A stretch of DNA of 64,000 nt from Paenibacillus lupini (GCF_011761355.1 NZ_JAASRW010000004.1:113866-177865), one strand, 5' to 3'; shown: positions 35,939-45,241, counted from the first letter of the stretch. The notes: a model not told the origin generated them from the letters alone. A program made the numbers and translations.

Positions 35939-38692
35939 ATGAGCTTAGATACACAGGCAATATCGGCTGTTCAATTCGAAGCTAGTGCAGTACGCATACA
36001 TGGAGAGCCAAAGTTCTTACTTAGCGCATCGCTCTTTTATTTCCGAATTCCAAGGTTGCTTTGGAAGGAAAGAATGGAACAGTTGAAGGCTTATGGCTAC
36101 AACAGTATCGATGTATATTTCCCTTGGAACTACCACGAGCTGAAAGAAGGCGAATGGGATTTCGCAGAAGAGCGGGATGTTGAAGCTTTCTTGTCCGCTG
36201 CAAGCGACGCAGGACTTTGGGTAATCGCTAGACCGGGACCATACATTTGCTCGGAGTGGGATGGCGGCGCACTGCCAGCGTACCTGCAAGCTCAAGGAAT
36301 TGAGATTCGCCAGAATGATCCAGTGTTTCTCAGTCGAGTAGCCGCTTGGTTCGACCGCATTATGCCTCTTCTAAAAGCTTATCAAGCCGGCGAAGGCGGA
36401 ACCGTAATAGCGGTTCAACTCGATAATGAACTGGACTTCTACGATTGCAAGGATCCAAAAGGTTATATTGGCGCCTTACGTGATTTGACCCTAAGCCATG
36501 GCATTACAGTTCCGCTGTTCGCATGTGCTGGTCAAGGAGGTTTGTTGCAGGCAGCTGGAATCGCCGAAGGTGTTGCTCCAACCTGTAACTTTTACCCGGA
36601 TAACCGTGATCCTGAATTCGAGCAGAAAGTTCTTCATTATGGAGGAATCATGGAGGAGCTGGGGTATCCGCTGCTCGTTACGGAGACGAACCGAGCGCAT
36701 TACCTGCTTCGCCGCTTGATGGGATGTGGTGCCAAGCTTCTTGGTCCTTACCTTCAGGTATCAGGCACGGACTTCGGATTCACGAATGCGACGAATAACT
36801 GGGGTAAGCCGCTTGCTTTCATGACATCCGATTATGACTTCGGAGGAATGATTTCGCCGGAAGGACATATTCGGGCCGAAGCTTATGAGGGAAGGCTGCT
36901 TGGCCAACTGATTGAGACTTATGGAATAAAGCTTGCTGAGGCAAAAGCAGTTGGAGCAGTTGGAGAGCTTCGCGAGAACATCGCTGGCCCTTATGCATTG
37001 GAACTGAAGGACGGCGGAAAGTTGTTGTTCTTCACCAATCTGGATGACCAGGATAAAGAGATCACTCTTGATGATGTTGGCACCTTTACCCTACGTGGTG
37101 GACGATCACTTGCATTACCAATGCAGCTTCCGCTCACAAGTTGGGGAATGGAAGGAAAGCTTGAGCAATCGACGGCCGAACTGTACTTCGCAAAATCTGC
37201 TGGAGGCAAGCTGAGTCTAGCATTCCATACAGAGGGTGCAGGACAAATTCAGCTAAGTATTGAGGCAGATGAGTTTGAGTCAGAGGGTTGTTTTGTTGAG
37301 CAGCAGGACGGCAGACTGATTATCAGCTTCAATGGTGAAACAGATGCGGTATGCCGCGTGAAAGATCATACAGGAAGTCTTCTGACGGTAGTCATACAAG
37401 ATAGATCTAAAGCGCTTTATATGGTTGAAATGGATGAAGAAGGATTAATGGTCATTGATTCACTGGAGAACAATCTGGTGAAGGAAGAGCAAGCAGTTAC
37501 AAACTGGCTGCTTAGCAGCATTGATGCAGCAGAGCCCATGACATCTACAGAGGCCCGGCAGTCTATCGAGCATGCTTCATACTTGGAGCAAAACGGGATT
37601 TATAGAGGTTACGCATGGTATGAGGCGTCGGTTCCACCGCATAGTGAGAACGAAGTGCAAGGGATACTCATTAAAAACGGCAGTGATGTCCTATCGCTTT
37701 ATGCGGATGGTACCTACCTAGGGACAATCGTACCGGGCGGCAGCAGCAGCTACCTTCCATTAACGGGAGGGCTGGAGCAAGGAAAGCTGCTTGCACGGAC
37801 TGAGATATGGGGCCACTCGAACTTTGATGATTCCAGATTGCCAGGCTTACGGCTCCATGCAATGAAAGGGCTTACAGGAATGTCGCTTGTAACGAAGCAG
37901 CATGATCTCAGCCGCAATTGGAGTGTGTACCGGGCAACGGATCGCATCCTGCGAGAGGAGCTCACGGCCGAAGTCGACCGGAAGTTATGGCCGGTTGTGA
38001 ACTTAGGCGGTTGGTTATCACCAGATCATCCGGCATTTGAATATTACCGGAAGAGCTTTATTCCGGGAGACAAAGCAAACAGCTGGACGCTTTATTTTGA
38101 AGGAATGCAATCGACGGCTCAAGTTTATGTAGACGGTAAATTCGCAGGAGATGTTAATCCGTTTGATCCTTATCTTGATCTGTCACCGTACCTAACGGCT
38201 GGACAGACGGCGGAACTTGCGATTTTCCTTGAGAGAGTTATCGGTCTTCCTCCAGGAAGAAGAGCGATCATGTACGAAGGTATTCAAGCATCGAATTGGA
38301 CCATCAGTGGAGCAGAAGAGCCAGAGCTTCTGGCACATGCCGAAGCAACACGGACACAGGGACTTGAGGTCGAGCTGCCGCTGCAACTAGAGCCGGGTCA
38401 AACAGCTTGGCTGCATGGAGCGGTATCGAATTCAGAGAGCGGTGCCGGCTGGCGTGCAAATGTTTCAGGCTCAGGCCTTAAGCTGACCGTGTTTTTCGAA
38501 GGACATCTTGTTGGACGGACTTGGACACCTTCCCAGGAAGGACGGCCAGTCTTAACCGGAGGCGATCCGCATTCCGTATATCTGCCAGGTGTATGGTTCG
38601 ATAAGAAGGAAGGCGAGATTGCAATCTTATTGGAAGCAGTCGATCAAGCTGGACCTTGCAAGCTGGAAGCGATAACACTTCAACCGGTGTAG
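35939..38692 (+). CDS. GH35 beta-galactosidase
   Basis: 917 residues, no signal peptide, so cytoplasmic. The TIM barrel (about residues 15-335) carries the GH35 features SLFYFRIPRLLWKERMEQLKAYG, YFPWNYHE, RPGPYICSEWDGGALPAYL, the acid/base Glu in QLDNEL (near 161) and the nucleophile Glu in LVTETNRAHY (near 243). Beta-sandwich domains follow, including a C-terminal galactose-binding-like region. It would cleave terminal beta-galactose from saccharides brought in by the transporter downstream. It is controlled by the LacI protein upstream and probably by CcpA. Confidence 0.9.
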   Translation: MSLDTQAISAVQFEASAVRIHGEPKFLLSASLFYFRIPRLLWKERMEQLKAYGYNSIDVYFPWNYHELKEGEWDFAEERDVEAFLSAASDAGLWVIARPGPYICSEWDGGALPAYLQAQGIEIRQNDPVFLSRVAAWFDRIMPLLKAYQAGEGGTVIAVQLDNELDFYDCKDPKGYIGALRDLTLSHGITVPLFACAGQGGLLQAAGIAEGVAPTCNFYPDNRDPEFEQKVLHYGGIMEELGYPLLVTETNRAHYLLRRLMGCGAKLLGPYLQVSGTDFGFTNATNNWGKPLAFMTSDYDFGGMISPEGHIRAEAYEGRLLGQLIETYGIKLAEAKAVGAVGELRENIAGPYALELKDGGKLLFFTNLDDQDKEITLDDVGTFTLRGGRSLALPMQLPLTSWGMEGKLEQSTAELYFAKSAGGKLSLAFHTEGAGQIQLSIEADEFESEGCFVEQQDGRLIISFNGETDAVCRVKDHTGSLLTVVIQDRSKALYMVEMDEEGLMVIDSLENNLVKEEQAVTNWLLSSIDAAEPMTSTEARQSIEHASYLEQNGIYRGYAWYEASVPPHSENEVQGILIKNGSDVLSLYADGTYLGTIVPGGSSSYLPLTGGLEQGKLLARTEIWGHSNFDDSRLPGLRLHAMKGLTGMSLVTKQHDLSRNWSVYRATDRILREELTAEVDRKLWPVVNLGGWLSPDHPAFEYYRKSFIPGDKANSWTLYFEGMQSTAQVYVDGKFAGDVNPFDPYLDLSPYLTAGQTAELAIFLERVIGLPPGRRAIMYEGIQASNWTISGAEEPELLAHAEATRTQGLEVELPLQLEPGQTAWLHGAVSNSESGAGWRANVSGSGLKLTVFFEGHLVGRTWTPSQEGRPVLTGGDPHSVYLPGVWFDKKEGEIAILLEAVDQAGPCKLEAITLQPV

Positions 38693-38700
38693 TCAGAATT

Positions 38701-38927
38701 AATGCTTACGAAGTAAGAATCGCTACAAATGGCCAAGATTGGCCATTTGTGTAGCAATTCTTTTGGATGATGCTTACGAAGTAAGAATTTCCAAGTTCGG
38801 AAATTCTTTAGTCAATGCTTACGAAGTAAGAATCGCTACAAATGGCCAAAGATTGGCCATTTGTGTAGCAATTCTTTTGGATGATGCTTACGAAGTAAGA
38901 ATTTCCAAGTTCGGAAATTCTTTTGAG
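38701..38927. repeat. Tandem array with GCTTACGAAGTAAG hairpins, 113/114-bp unit
   Basis: Two nearly identical units (38701-38813 and 38814-38927, differing by a single extra A and the last bases). Each holds ATGCTTACGAAGTAAGAAT twice, a hairpin built on AAATGGCCAA/TTGGCCATTT, and a perfect 10-bp hairpin AAGAATTTCC/GGAAATTCTT with a six-base loop. The array occupies the whole gap between the GH35 gene and the permease gene. The core ATGCTTACGAAGTA also occurs at 9514-9527. It may attenuate or stabilise the downstream mRNA. Confidence 0.85.
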
Positions 38928-38938
38928 GAGGGACTCAA

Positions 38939-39904
38939 ATGGAAAAGGTTTTACAACCAGCTGTCCAGGCTAAGCCGATTAAGGAAAGCTCCGGCAGGAT
39001 GAAACGATTTTGGAACAATAAAACACTGCTCCTAATGTGTTTGCCGGCAATTGCATTTTTCATCGTCTTTGCCTATCTGCCGATGCCAGGCGTGTACCTC
39101 GCCTTCATTCAGTACAATTATGCCGATGGTATTTTCAAAAGCCCGTTTGTTGCCTTTGATAACTTCCGCTTCCTTGTCATGAACGGCGATTTGTGGCGGT
39201 TGACCTTTAATACCGTAGCTTATAACCTTGCCTTTATCCTGCTGGGGAATGTGCTGCAAATATTCGTAGCTATCCTGCTTAACGAGCTGCGCCGTAAATG
39301 GTTTAAGAAAGTAGCTCAAACCTTATTGTTCCTGCCGCATTTTATCTCAGCGGTACTGATCGGTCTGATTGCTTACAACATTCTCAGTTATGATTACGGT
39401 CTGCTGAACCATATCCTTGCATCTATTGGCATGGATCCAGTGAAGGTCTACTCCAATACTCACGTATGGCCGTTCATTATCGTAATCACCTACCTTTGGC
39501 AGACAACAGGTTATGGCTCTATCGTATACTTCGCTGCCATTATGGGTCTTGATAGTGAGATTATTGAGGCTTCTGAAATCGATGGTGCAAACGCTTTCCA
39601 ACGGATTGTTTACATCGTTATTCCATGGCTTAAGCCAACTTTCATCATCTTGCTGCTCTTCTCGCTTGGCGGCATTATGAAAGGGAACTTCGGTTTGTTC
39701 TACAACTTGGTTGGAGCAAACAATACGGCACTATACGCATCGACTGATATTATTGAAACTTATGTATTCCGTTCACTTATGACGAACTTCAACTTCTCTA
39801 TCGGTAGTGCAGTAAGCTTATATCAATCGGTGTTTGGCTTCGTTATTGTTATAACGGCCAACTGGCTCGTTAAGAAGACGTCACCAGAAAACTCGTTATT
39901 CTAG
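38939..39904 (+). CDS. ABC transporter permease, LplB type
   Basis: 321 residues with six membrane segments. The N-terminus (LLLMCLPAIAFFIVFAYLPMPG) and the EAA loop (EASEIDGANAFQRIVYI, near residue 215) match LplB/YtcO-type saccharide permeases. GAGGAGGG precedes the ATG. It lies directly after the repeat array and 246 bases after the GH35 stop. It partners the next gene product. Confidence 0.88.
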   Translation: MEKVLQPAVQAKPIKESSGRMKRFWNNKTLLLMCLPAIAFFIVFAYLPMPGVYLAFIQYNYADGIFKSPFVAFDNFRFLVMNGDLWRLTFNTVAYNLAFILLGNVLQIFVAILLNELRRKWFKKVAQTLLFLPHFISAVLIGLIAYNILSYDYGLLNHILASIGMDPVKVYSNTHVWPFIIVITYLWQTTGYGSIVYFAAIMGLDSEIIEASEIDGANAFQRIVYIVIPWLKPTFIILLLFSLGGIMKGNFGLFYNLVGANNTALYASTDIIETYVFRSLMTNFNFSIGSAVSLYQSVFGFVIVITANWLVKKTSPENSLF

Positions 39905-39916
39905 GGGGGTGCTTTA

Positions 39917-40831
39917 ATGGAAGAAAATATTGCAGAATCCAGAAGCATTCGGACAGATGCGAGCGAAGTCATTGTTAGAGCGTTTGGCTATATCGTGATT
40001 TCCATCTTTGCGCTTTGCTGTTTGCTGCCGTTCCTTCTCATACTGGGAACATCGTTTACCACTGAGTCGGCTATCAAGAAATTTGGCTTTAACTTCTGGC
40101 CGAAGGAATTTAGTACCTTTGCTTACAAAATCGTATTTGAGAATCCCGATATCATCGTAGGTTCTTATGTCGTAACCATCCTTATTACCGTAGTAGGTAC
40201 GGCAGTTGGCTTGTTCCTCGTAGCAATGACTGGCTATGCGCTGCAACGCCCGGACTTTGGTTACCGGAATGGCATCTCGTTCTTTATCTACTTCACAACC
40301 TTGTTCTCTGGCGGACTTGTTCCTTTCTATCTGCTTGTTACGCAATATCTAAGCCTGAAGGATAATTACATGGCAGTTCTGCTGCCAGGACTTCTCAGCC
40401 CATTCCTAATCATTATGATGAAGAGCTTCGTCCGCTCGATCCCGCATGCGATTACGGAATCAGCGAAGATTGACGGAGCAGGAGATTTTACAATCTTCAT
40501 CCGCCTTATTCTTCCGATGACAACACCAGCGCTCGCAACCATTGGTTTGTTTATCGCGCTAGGTTACTGGAATGAATGGTATAACTCGATGCTGTTCTTA
40601 TCACCTAATATGGATTACCGCCCACTTCAGCTGTTCTTATATAACGTGGTTACCAGTGCCGATTTTGTTCGTAACTCTGCTGCAGCCTCCAATGTCTCGC
40701 TTCGGGATGTGCCGCTTGAGTCTATGAAAATGGCAACGGCTGTTGTTGCAACAGGTCCAGTTATCCTGTTCTATCCGTTCGTACAGCGTTACTTCATTAA
40801 AGGTATTACGGTTGGCGCTGTTAAAGGCTAA
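39917..40831 (+). CDS. ABC transporter permease, LplC/YtcP type
   Basis: 304 residues with six membrane segments. The EAA motif is ESAKIDGAGDFTIFIRLILP (near residue 185), and the C-terminus FIKGITVGAVKG is typical of LplC-like partners. GGGGGG-type ribosome binding site before ATG 39917; 12 bases after the LplB-like stop. No ATPase gene follows, so a shared ATPase encoded elsewhere is presumed. Confidence 0.88.
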   Translation: MEENIAESRSIRTDASEVIVRAFGYIVISIFALCCLLPFLLILGTSFTTESAIKKFGFNFWPKEFSTFAYKIVFENPDIIVGSYVVTILITVVGTAVGLFLVAMTGYALQRPDFGYRNGISFFIYFTTLFSGGLVPFYLLVTQYLSLKDNYMAVLLPGLLSPFLIIMMKSFVRSIPHAITESAKIDGAGDFTIFIRLILPMTTPALATIGLFIALGYWNEWYNSMLFLSPNMDYRPLQLFLYNVVTSADFVRNSAAASNVSLRDVPLESMKMATAVVATGPVILFYPFVQRYFIKGITVGAVKG

Positions 40832-40865
40832 TGTGCCGAAGGCCCAAGAGGCCTCTTCACATAAC

Positions 40866-40878
40866 GGGCAAAGCCCGA
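40866..40878 (+). promoter_or_regulatory. Intercistronic stem-loop
   Basis: CGGGCAAAGCCCG forms a 5-bp GC stem between the permease and binding-protein genes, with a second short stem (GGCCcaagaGGCC, 40841-40853) just before. Such structures often protect the mRNA of the abundant binding protein. Confidence 0.4.
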
Positions 40879-40904
40879 TATTGAAAAACAAAGGGGAGAC
40901 GTGC

Positions 40905-42518
40905 ATGTTTAAGAAAAGTTCTGCAATTTTGCTGTCTATCTTGATGGCTTCCAGCTTGGCAGCCTGCTCTGGTAATAACAACAAAGAAAATAAACCAGCA
41001 GACTCAGCTAAACCAAGTAACAACGCAAACTCAGAAGCATCTACAAACACTGGCGGCGATGCTGCCGTTGATACTTCCAAGTTCGTTAAAATCACCTATA
41101 TGGTGCTTGGTAACAAGCCGACAAACGGACAGTTCGAAAAGGTACTTGCTGAAGTTAACAAAATCATGAAAGAAAAAATTAATGCAGAACTGGAATGGAA
41201 ATGGATTGAATGGACGGACTGGCAAACGAAATACAACCTTGCGCTTGCTTCCGGTGAAGCTATTGACCTGATCACAATCGGTACAGACTGGCTTGATACG
41301 TGGGGTAACGCGCAACGTGGCGCCTTCATGAACCTGGATGATTTGCTTCCTAAATATGCACCTCAAACCTTTAACTCAATCCCTGCAGAAGATTGGGCAG
41401 AAAGTAAATACAACGGCAAAATCGTCCTCATCCCTGAAAATGATTACACACAATGGGTTAACCATGGCTTCTTCTACCGCGGTGACTGGGCGAAAGCAGC
41501 AGGCATCACAGAGCCAATCAAAGATTGGGATGGCATTGGCAAGTACCTGCAATACATCAAAGACACTATGCCTGATGTAATCCCTTGGGACGCTGTTTCC
41601 GGAACAAGTACATTTGGTGGATTTGATACTTCTTACACAAATAACCTTGAGCTGCCAATCTCGACAGGTTACCTGCCGGTATTCACGGCAAAATCTTTTG
41701 ACGAGAAATTTACAATTAACAGCCCTGTCTTTGAAGATACAATGGTGAAATATGCAACAATGATGAAAGAATGGGCCGACAAAGGCTTCTGGCGTGAAGA
41801 CGTACTGAATAACAAAAATGATACCCGAGCTTCACTTCGTGCAGGCCTAACCGGTATGGACCAGCATCACACACAAACGTTTGGCGGCCTTCGTGTCCAA
41901 ATGGATAAAGACCAACCAGGTTCTGAGCTGCAGATGTTCCCATTTGCTCGTCAAGGCGGCAACAACCTGACTGAGCTGTCTATCACTCACGGTGGTACTT
42001 CTGTTGGTGCAAAATCCAAAAACCCAGAGCGTGCTCTGATGGCTTATGACCTGATCCGTAACGATGAACAAATTTACCACCTGCTCAACTACGGTATCGA
42101 AGGCGTTCAATATGAAGTTGTAGATGGTAAGCGTCAACAGCCAGCAGGCTATGACGAGACTAAAGACGGCTTCTATGCAGACTTCTGGGGCGGCCGTGTT
42201 GACAAGTTCGAAATTCCAAGTGTAACAACATGGGATCAATTGGAAGAAACACTGTATGCTGAGTATGACCAAATCAAAAAACCTTACCCGTATGGCCAAT
42301 TCGTATTCGACAAAACACCGGTTGAAGCTGAGTTGACAGCGATTACTCAAGTAACAGGTGAAATGGGCCCAGCTATTGCTTATGGTAAAGCAGGCGATCC
42401 AGTTAAAGCGGTTGAGCAATTCCGCAGCAAGCTGAAAACAGCTGGCTATGACAAAGTTCTTGCAGAACTGCAAAAACAAATGGACGCTTACAAACAACTT
42501 ATCGAAAGCCAAGGCTAA
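40905..42518 (+). CDS. Saccharide-binding lipoprotein, LplA type
   Basis: 537 residues. The signal ends in lipobox LAAC (Cys near residue 21); an Asn/Lys/Ser/Ala linker and a large solute-binding domain (ITYMVLGNKPTNGQF...) follow. ATG 40905 is set by AAGGGGAG six bases upstream; frames beginning earlier overlap the permease gene. It delivers substrate to the LplBC-like permeases and is probably specific for beta-galactosides, judging from the GH35 gene in the cluster. Confidence 0.9.
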   Translation: MFKKSSAILLSILMASSLAACSGNNNKENKPADSAKPSNNANSEASTNTGGDAAVDTSKFVKITYMVLGNKPTNGQFEKVLAEVNKIMKEKINAELEWKWIEWTDWQTKYNLALASGEAIDLITIGTDWLDTWGNAQRGAFMNLDDLLPKYAPQTFNSIPAEDWAESKYNGKIVLIPENDYTQWVNHGFFYRGDWAKAAGITEPIKDWDGIGKYLQYIKDTMPDVIPWDAVSGTSTFGGFDTSYTNNLELPISTGYLPVFTAKSFDEKFTINSPVFEDTMVKYATMMKEWADKGFWREDVLNNKNDTRASLRAGLTGMDQHHTQTFGGLRVQMDKDQPGSELQMFPFARQGGNNLTELSITHGGTSVGAKSKNPERALMAYDLIRNDEQIYHLLNYGIEGVQYEVVDGKRQQPAGYDETKDGFYADFWGGRVDKFEIPSVTTWDQLEETLYAEYDQIKKPYPYGQFVFDKTPVEAELTAITQVTGEMGPAIAYGKAGDPVKAVEQFRSKLKTAGYDKVLAELQKQMDAYKQLIESQG

Positions 42519-42532
42519 TAAGTAAGGAAGAG

Positions 42533-42571
42533 AGCCAGGATTAGACGTCTAACGTCTGATCCTGGCTTTTT
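42533..42571 (+). terminator. Rho-independent terminator of the lpl-like operon
   Basis: AGCCAGGATTAGACGT pairs with ACGTCTGATCCTGGCT (one G-T pair) around CTA, followed by TTTTA. A 16-bp stem. Confidence 0.93.
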
Positions 42572-42591
42572 ACTATTTAAATAGTGAGCTG

Positions 42592-43059
42592 CTACTTAGA
42601 CGGGATATAAATATCAATTTGGCTATCTGCATTTTCTAGTGAGTGAATATCCTTCCAATACTCAATATCAATGGGTCTGACGCCAAACGTGTTGTTAATG
42701 TATTCATAAGTTGAACCAATTTCGGATTCAGCGCCTGCATGTACGATTTTCATAAATTGTCCAGCTGGCAATGTATAAGTAATCATATCGGCAGGGATTT
42801 CTCCATGGGAGCTTACTTTCAGAGCAATTACATGCTGATAAGGCGTATCATGAGTCCATTGACCATCTTGATTATAAATTTGAAGGAGATAAATGCCGGA
42901 TTCATTCGCATTTTCTATTTCATCTGTCCGTTTGGCGAGGTCTTCACGTAACACACCAACAATCCGCGATTCCAGAACATGATTTAGACTTTCGGTGATC
43001 GAAAAACCAACCAACTTGATCTCGTCTTGTTCGATCTTATCGACTTCATAGGTTTTCAC
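42592..43059 (-). CDS. Stand-alone GyrI-like effector-binding protein
   Basis: 155 residues of the AraC/Rob/GyrI small-molecule-binding fold: strands around EIKLVGFSITES, a central YQHVIALKVSSHGEIPADM, and the hallmark late segment DIEYWKDIHSLENADSQIDIYIPSK. GTG 43059 follows AAGGAGG. Such domains bind drug-like ligands and are often fused to MerR or AraC DNA-binding heads; here there is no head. A MerR-type palindrome (43154-43171) lies in the upstream region. Confidence 0.8.
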   Translation of the reverse strand: MKTYEVDKIEQDEIKLVGFSITESLNHVLESRIVGVLREDLAKRTDEIENANESGIYLLQIYNQDGQWTHDTPYQHVIALKVSSHGEIPADMITYTLPAGQFMKIVHAGAESEIGSTYEYINNTFGVRPIDIEYWKDIHSLENADSQIDIYIPSK

Positions 43060-43153
43060 TATAGTTCCTCCTTAGTCTATGGAAAAAATACCCATAATTA
43101 GAATAACGAATATATGTTCGCTTGTAAAGAAGTTTTTGTGTTGTTATATTTAC

Positions 43154-43171
43154 GTTAACGTTGACGTTAAC
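43154..43171. promoter_or_regulatory. MerR-type palindromic operator
   Basis: GTTAACGT and ACGTTAAC are separated by TG, a perfect inverted repeat resembling operators of MerR-family regulators. No MerR gene is next to it. Only an 18-codon open frame (43184-43240) starts just downstream behind GAGGAG. Confidence 0.5.
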
Positions 43172-43269
43172 TTATGAGAGGAGTATGCTAAAGATGTCAC
43201 TTAGGTTTGAAGCAGTACAGAAGTGGGTATCAAAAGGGTAGAGAGTGCATTTTGAAGGAGGCATTTGTT

Positions 43270-43692
43270 ATGTATAATCATTTACTAGTTCCCGTTGATG
43301 GATCGGAGCAGGCGTATAAAGCACTGGATCAAGCTATTCGATTAGTAAAGGCGATTGGCTCTCAGATTTCGTTGTCCGTTCTCCATGTAACGGGACGTGT
43401 TGCGATAAGCGAGCCTTTTATCTATTTTGATTTAGGCCAAACACTGGATGATGAAGAGAATGCAGTTCTCGCTGAGGCGGCTAATAAGCTGAAGGATTCA
43501 GGCGTTACCTATAATTTGCTAAGAGCGGATGGAGATCCAGCAATATTGATCTGTCGGACAGCGCAGGAAAGAGGATGTGACCTGATCGTCATGGGCAGTC
43601 GTGGTGTCGGACTCATGTCCGAAATTCTGCTCGGCAGTGTCAGTCACGCCGTATCTCAGCATTCCCATTGCCCAGTCTTGCTTGTAAAATAA
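43270..43692 (+). CDS. Universal stress protein, UspA family
   Basis: 140 residues, single Usp domain. The N-terminus is MYNHLLVPVDGSEQAYKAL, and the ATP-binding pattern G-2x-G-9x-G(S) is present in GSRGVGLMSEILLGSVS near residue 113, so it is of the nucleotide-binding type. ATG 43270 is set by AAGGAG nine bases upstream. Single-gene unit, ended by a terminator. Confidence 0.9.
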   Translation: MYNHLLVPVDGSEQAYKALDQAIRLVKAIGSQISLSVLHVTGRVAISEPFIYFDLGQTLDDEENAVLAEAANKLKDSGVTYNLLRADGDPAILICRTAQERGCDLIVMGSRGVGLMSEILLGSVSHAVSQHSHCPVLLVK

Positions 43693-43710
43693 ATAATCGA
43701 TTATAGAAAA

Positions 43711-43735
43711 AGTTGCCCAAGGGCAGCTTTTTTTG
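43711..43735 (+). terminator. Rho-independent terminator of the usp gene
   Basis: AGTTGCCC pairs with GGGCAGCT around AA, followed by seven T. Confidence 0.9.
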
Positions 43736-43743
43736 ATTGGATA

Positions 43744-43778
43744 AATCCCTTAACGATGTCCGGTATCGTTAAGGGATT
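43744..43778. terminator. 14-bp perfect hairpin between convergent genes
   Basis: AATCCCTTAACGAT pairs exactly with ATCGTTAAGGGATT around seven bases. It lies just past the stop of the leftward NIF3-like gene and probably ends that transcript. Confidence 0.7.
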
Positions 43779-43782
43779 CCCA

Positions 43783-44577
43783 TTAAACAATTTGGAAGAT
43801 AGGTTTGATGGGAATAAACGAAACAGGTACATCCGGATATTTTTGCCGCAGTTCCTCGCTTAAAGCACGCATACCAGGTTCTTCGCTCTCGGCGTGACCG
43901 AGGGTGAGCAGAGCTTTGTTAGCGCCTTGATGGGCTGCATCCCGGATATATTCCGGCGTCTCCCATTCAGGCCCTTCGCCAACGATAAGCAGATCAAGAT
44001 TATGCTCGCGCATCAATGGAATTGCAGTGGAGGCGCCTCCTCGATAACCAACCAAGATGCCTGCACGGCTGCATGGAGTGGAGAGGTCGCCGGTAATACG
44101 CAGGAAAGGCATCCCCAGCTTTTGTTTAACATGTGCAGCTACATCACTTACCGTCATAGACGAAAACTCGAGAACAGCTGCAATTGACAGCATTTCAACT
44201 AGATTCGCCTCCCATTCTAGTGCTTCAAGCAATCCAGTCATGATGATATCGGGCTGCTTCTGATGGCAATAATCATGATAACGGAAGACCGCAATTCCAC
44301 TGTCCTCAAGCAACTGCTGCTTTTTCAAGAAAACCTGGTCATTCTCTACAAGCTTGTCATCATGACGATGGCTATAGGAAAGAGGCTCATGAGTAATGAG
44401 GAGATTAGCTCCCTTTGTAATGGCTTCCTCTATGACTTGCTGAGTTGGCATAAAAGAAACAGCAATGCCGCGCACTTCTGTATCTGGCTGCCCGGCCATT
44501 AGAATATCAACAGTGTTGTTAATCGTAGGAACCGATGAGCGCAATTCATCAATAACGTTCTGAATCGTTAGTGGCAT
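43783..44577 (-). CDS. NIF3/DUF34 family dinuclear metal protein
   Basis: About 264 residues. It begins MPLTIQNVIDELRSSVP, and the metal-binding motif LLITHEPLSYSH is near residue 73; a second metal-site region near the C-terminus includes LTLGHAESEEPG. ATG 44577 matches the family N-terminus and has an AAGGAAAGGA site upstream. Members are often annotated as GTP cyclohydrolase I type 2 homologues, but the true function is unsettled. Confidence 0.85.
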   Translation of the reverse strand: MPLTIQNVIDELRSSVPTINNTVDILMAGQPDTEVRGIAVSFMPTQQVIEEAITKGANLLITHEPLSYSHRHDDKLVENDQVFLKKQQLLEDSGIAVFRYHDYCHQKQPDIIMTGLLEALEWEANLVEMLSIAAVLEFSSMTVSDVAAHVKQKLGMPFLRITGDLSTPCSRAGILVGYRGGASTAIPLMREHNLDLLIVGEGPEWETPEYIRDAAHQGANKALLTLGHAESEEPGMRALSEELRQKYPDVPVSFIPIKPIFQIV

Positions 44578-44644
44578 AAACGAGATCCTTTCCTTCTGAG
44601 AACTGGTTGTGGGGTATAAAAAGGCGCCTTCAGACGAAGGGCGT

Positions 44645-45241
44645 CTATTTGCTGCTTGGGTAGATTTTTTCACCCTTCTCGAGCATTTCAATGAATTGAT
44701 GAATTTTTTTCACCCGAGTCTCTTGCTTCTTAACGTTATGAATTCGGAATAGAATGGCATACCTATTCTGCTTGTCCAATGTATCAAAAAACTGCTGTGC
44801 TTTCTCATTTCGTGCTAACTCAATTGCGAAATCCTCTGGAATGGTCGCATTAGACTGCGATTCATACGCTTTATCCCATAGTCCATTTTGTTTGGCTGTT
44901 TCAATGGATTTGAAGCCGCTTGGCTGCATTTTGCCAGCAGCAATTAGGCCTTCGGCTTTATCTTTATTGACCTTGGACCATATACTCTTCGGCCCTCTAG
45001 GAGAAAATCGTTGAATCCAGCTTTCTTCGTCGAACGTTTTTTTATGGCTGTCGATCCACCCGTAGCATAAAGAAACATCGAGAGCCTCATGGTAAGTAAC
45101 GGATGGACGGGCCGCATTCTTTTTAGAAATCTGCAGCCAGATGCCGGGCGATTGATCATGATGGCTTGCAAGCCACTCTTCGAAAGCCGATTGATCCGGG
45201 AAGAAGAGAACAGGCAGTTCTATTTTGCTCAGTGTGGTCAT
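44645..45241 (-). CDS. YdeI/OmpD-associated family protein
   Basis: 198 residues. Family motifs: FEEWLASHHDQSPGIWLQISKK near residue 20, EALDVSLCYGWIDSHKK near 52, RFSPRGPKSIWSKVN near 78, and the C-terminal helical YdeI half (IPEDFAIELARNEKAQQFFDTL). The biochemical role is unknown; the family is linked to bacteriocin and peptide tolerance in some bacteria. It precedes the NIF3-like gene by 67 bases on the same strand and may share its transcript. Confidence 0.85.
   Translation of the reverse strand: MTTLSKIELPVLFFPDQSAFEEWLASHHDQSPGIWLQISKKNAARPSVTYHEALDVSLCYGWIDSHKKTFDEESWIQRFSPRGPKSIWSKVNKDKAEGLIAAGKMQPSGFKSIETAKQNGLWDKAYESQSNATIPEDFAIELARNEKAQQFFDTLDKQNRYAILFRIHNVKKQETRVKKIHQFIEMLEKGEKIYPSSK

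Noticed and set aside
38770-38784. ATGCTTACGAAGTAA read as a four-codon leader peptide
   Set aside because: The repeat could encode M-L-T-K-stop, but no ribosome binding site precedes the copies, and the match is better explained by the hairpin CTTAC-GAA-GTAAG.
38739-39002. 87-codon open frame across the repeat array
   Set aside because: Its sequence is a translation of the tandem repeat, it has no ribosome binding site, and it overlaps the well-supported permease start at 38939.
41847-42512. 221-codon minus-strand frame
   Set aside because: Antisense shadow of the LplA-like gene; its composition (Phe, Leu, Cys rich) is that of a reversed coding strand.
43184-43240. 18-codon frame after the MerR-type palindrome
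   Set aside because: It has a ribosome binding site but no resemblance to MerR or any known protein; not enough to call a gene.
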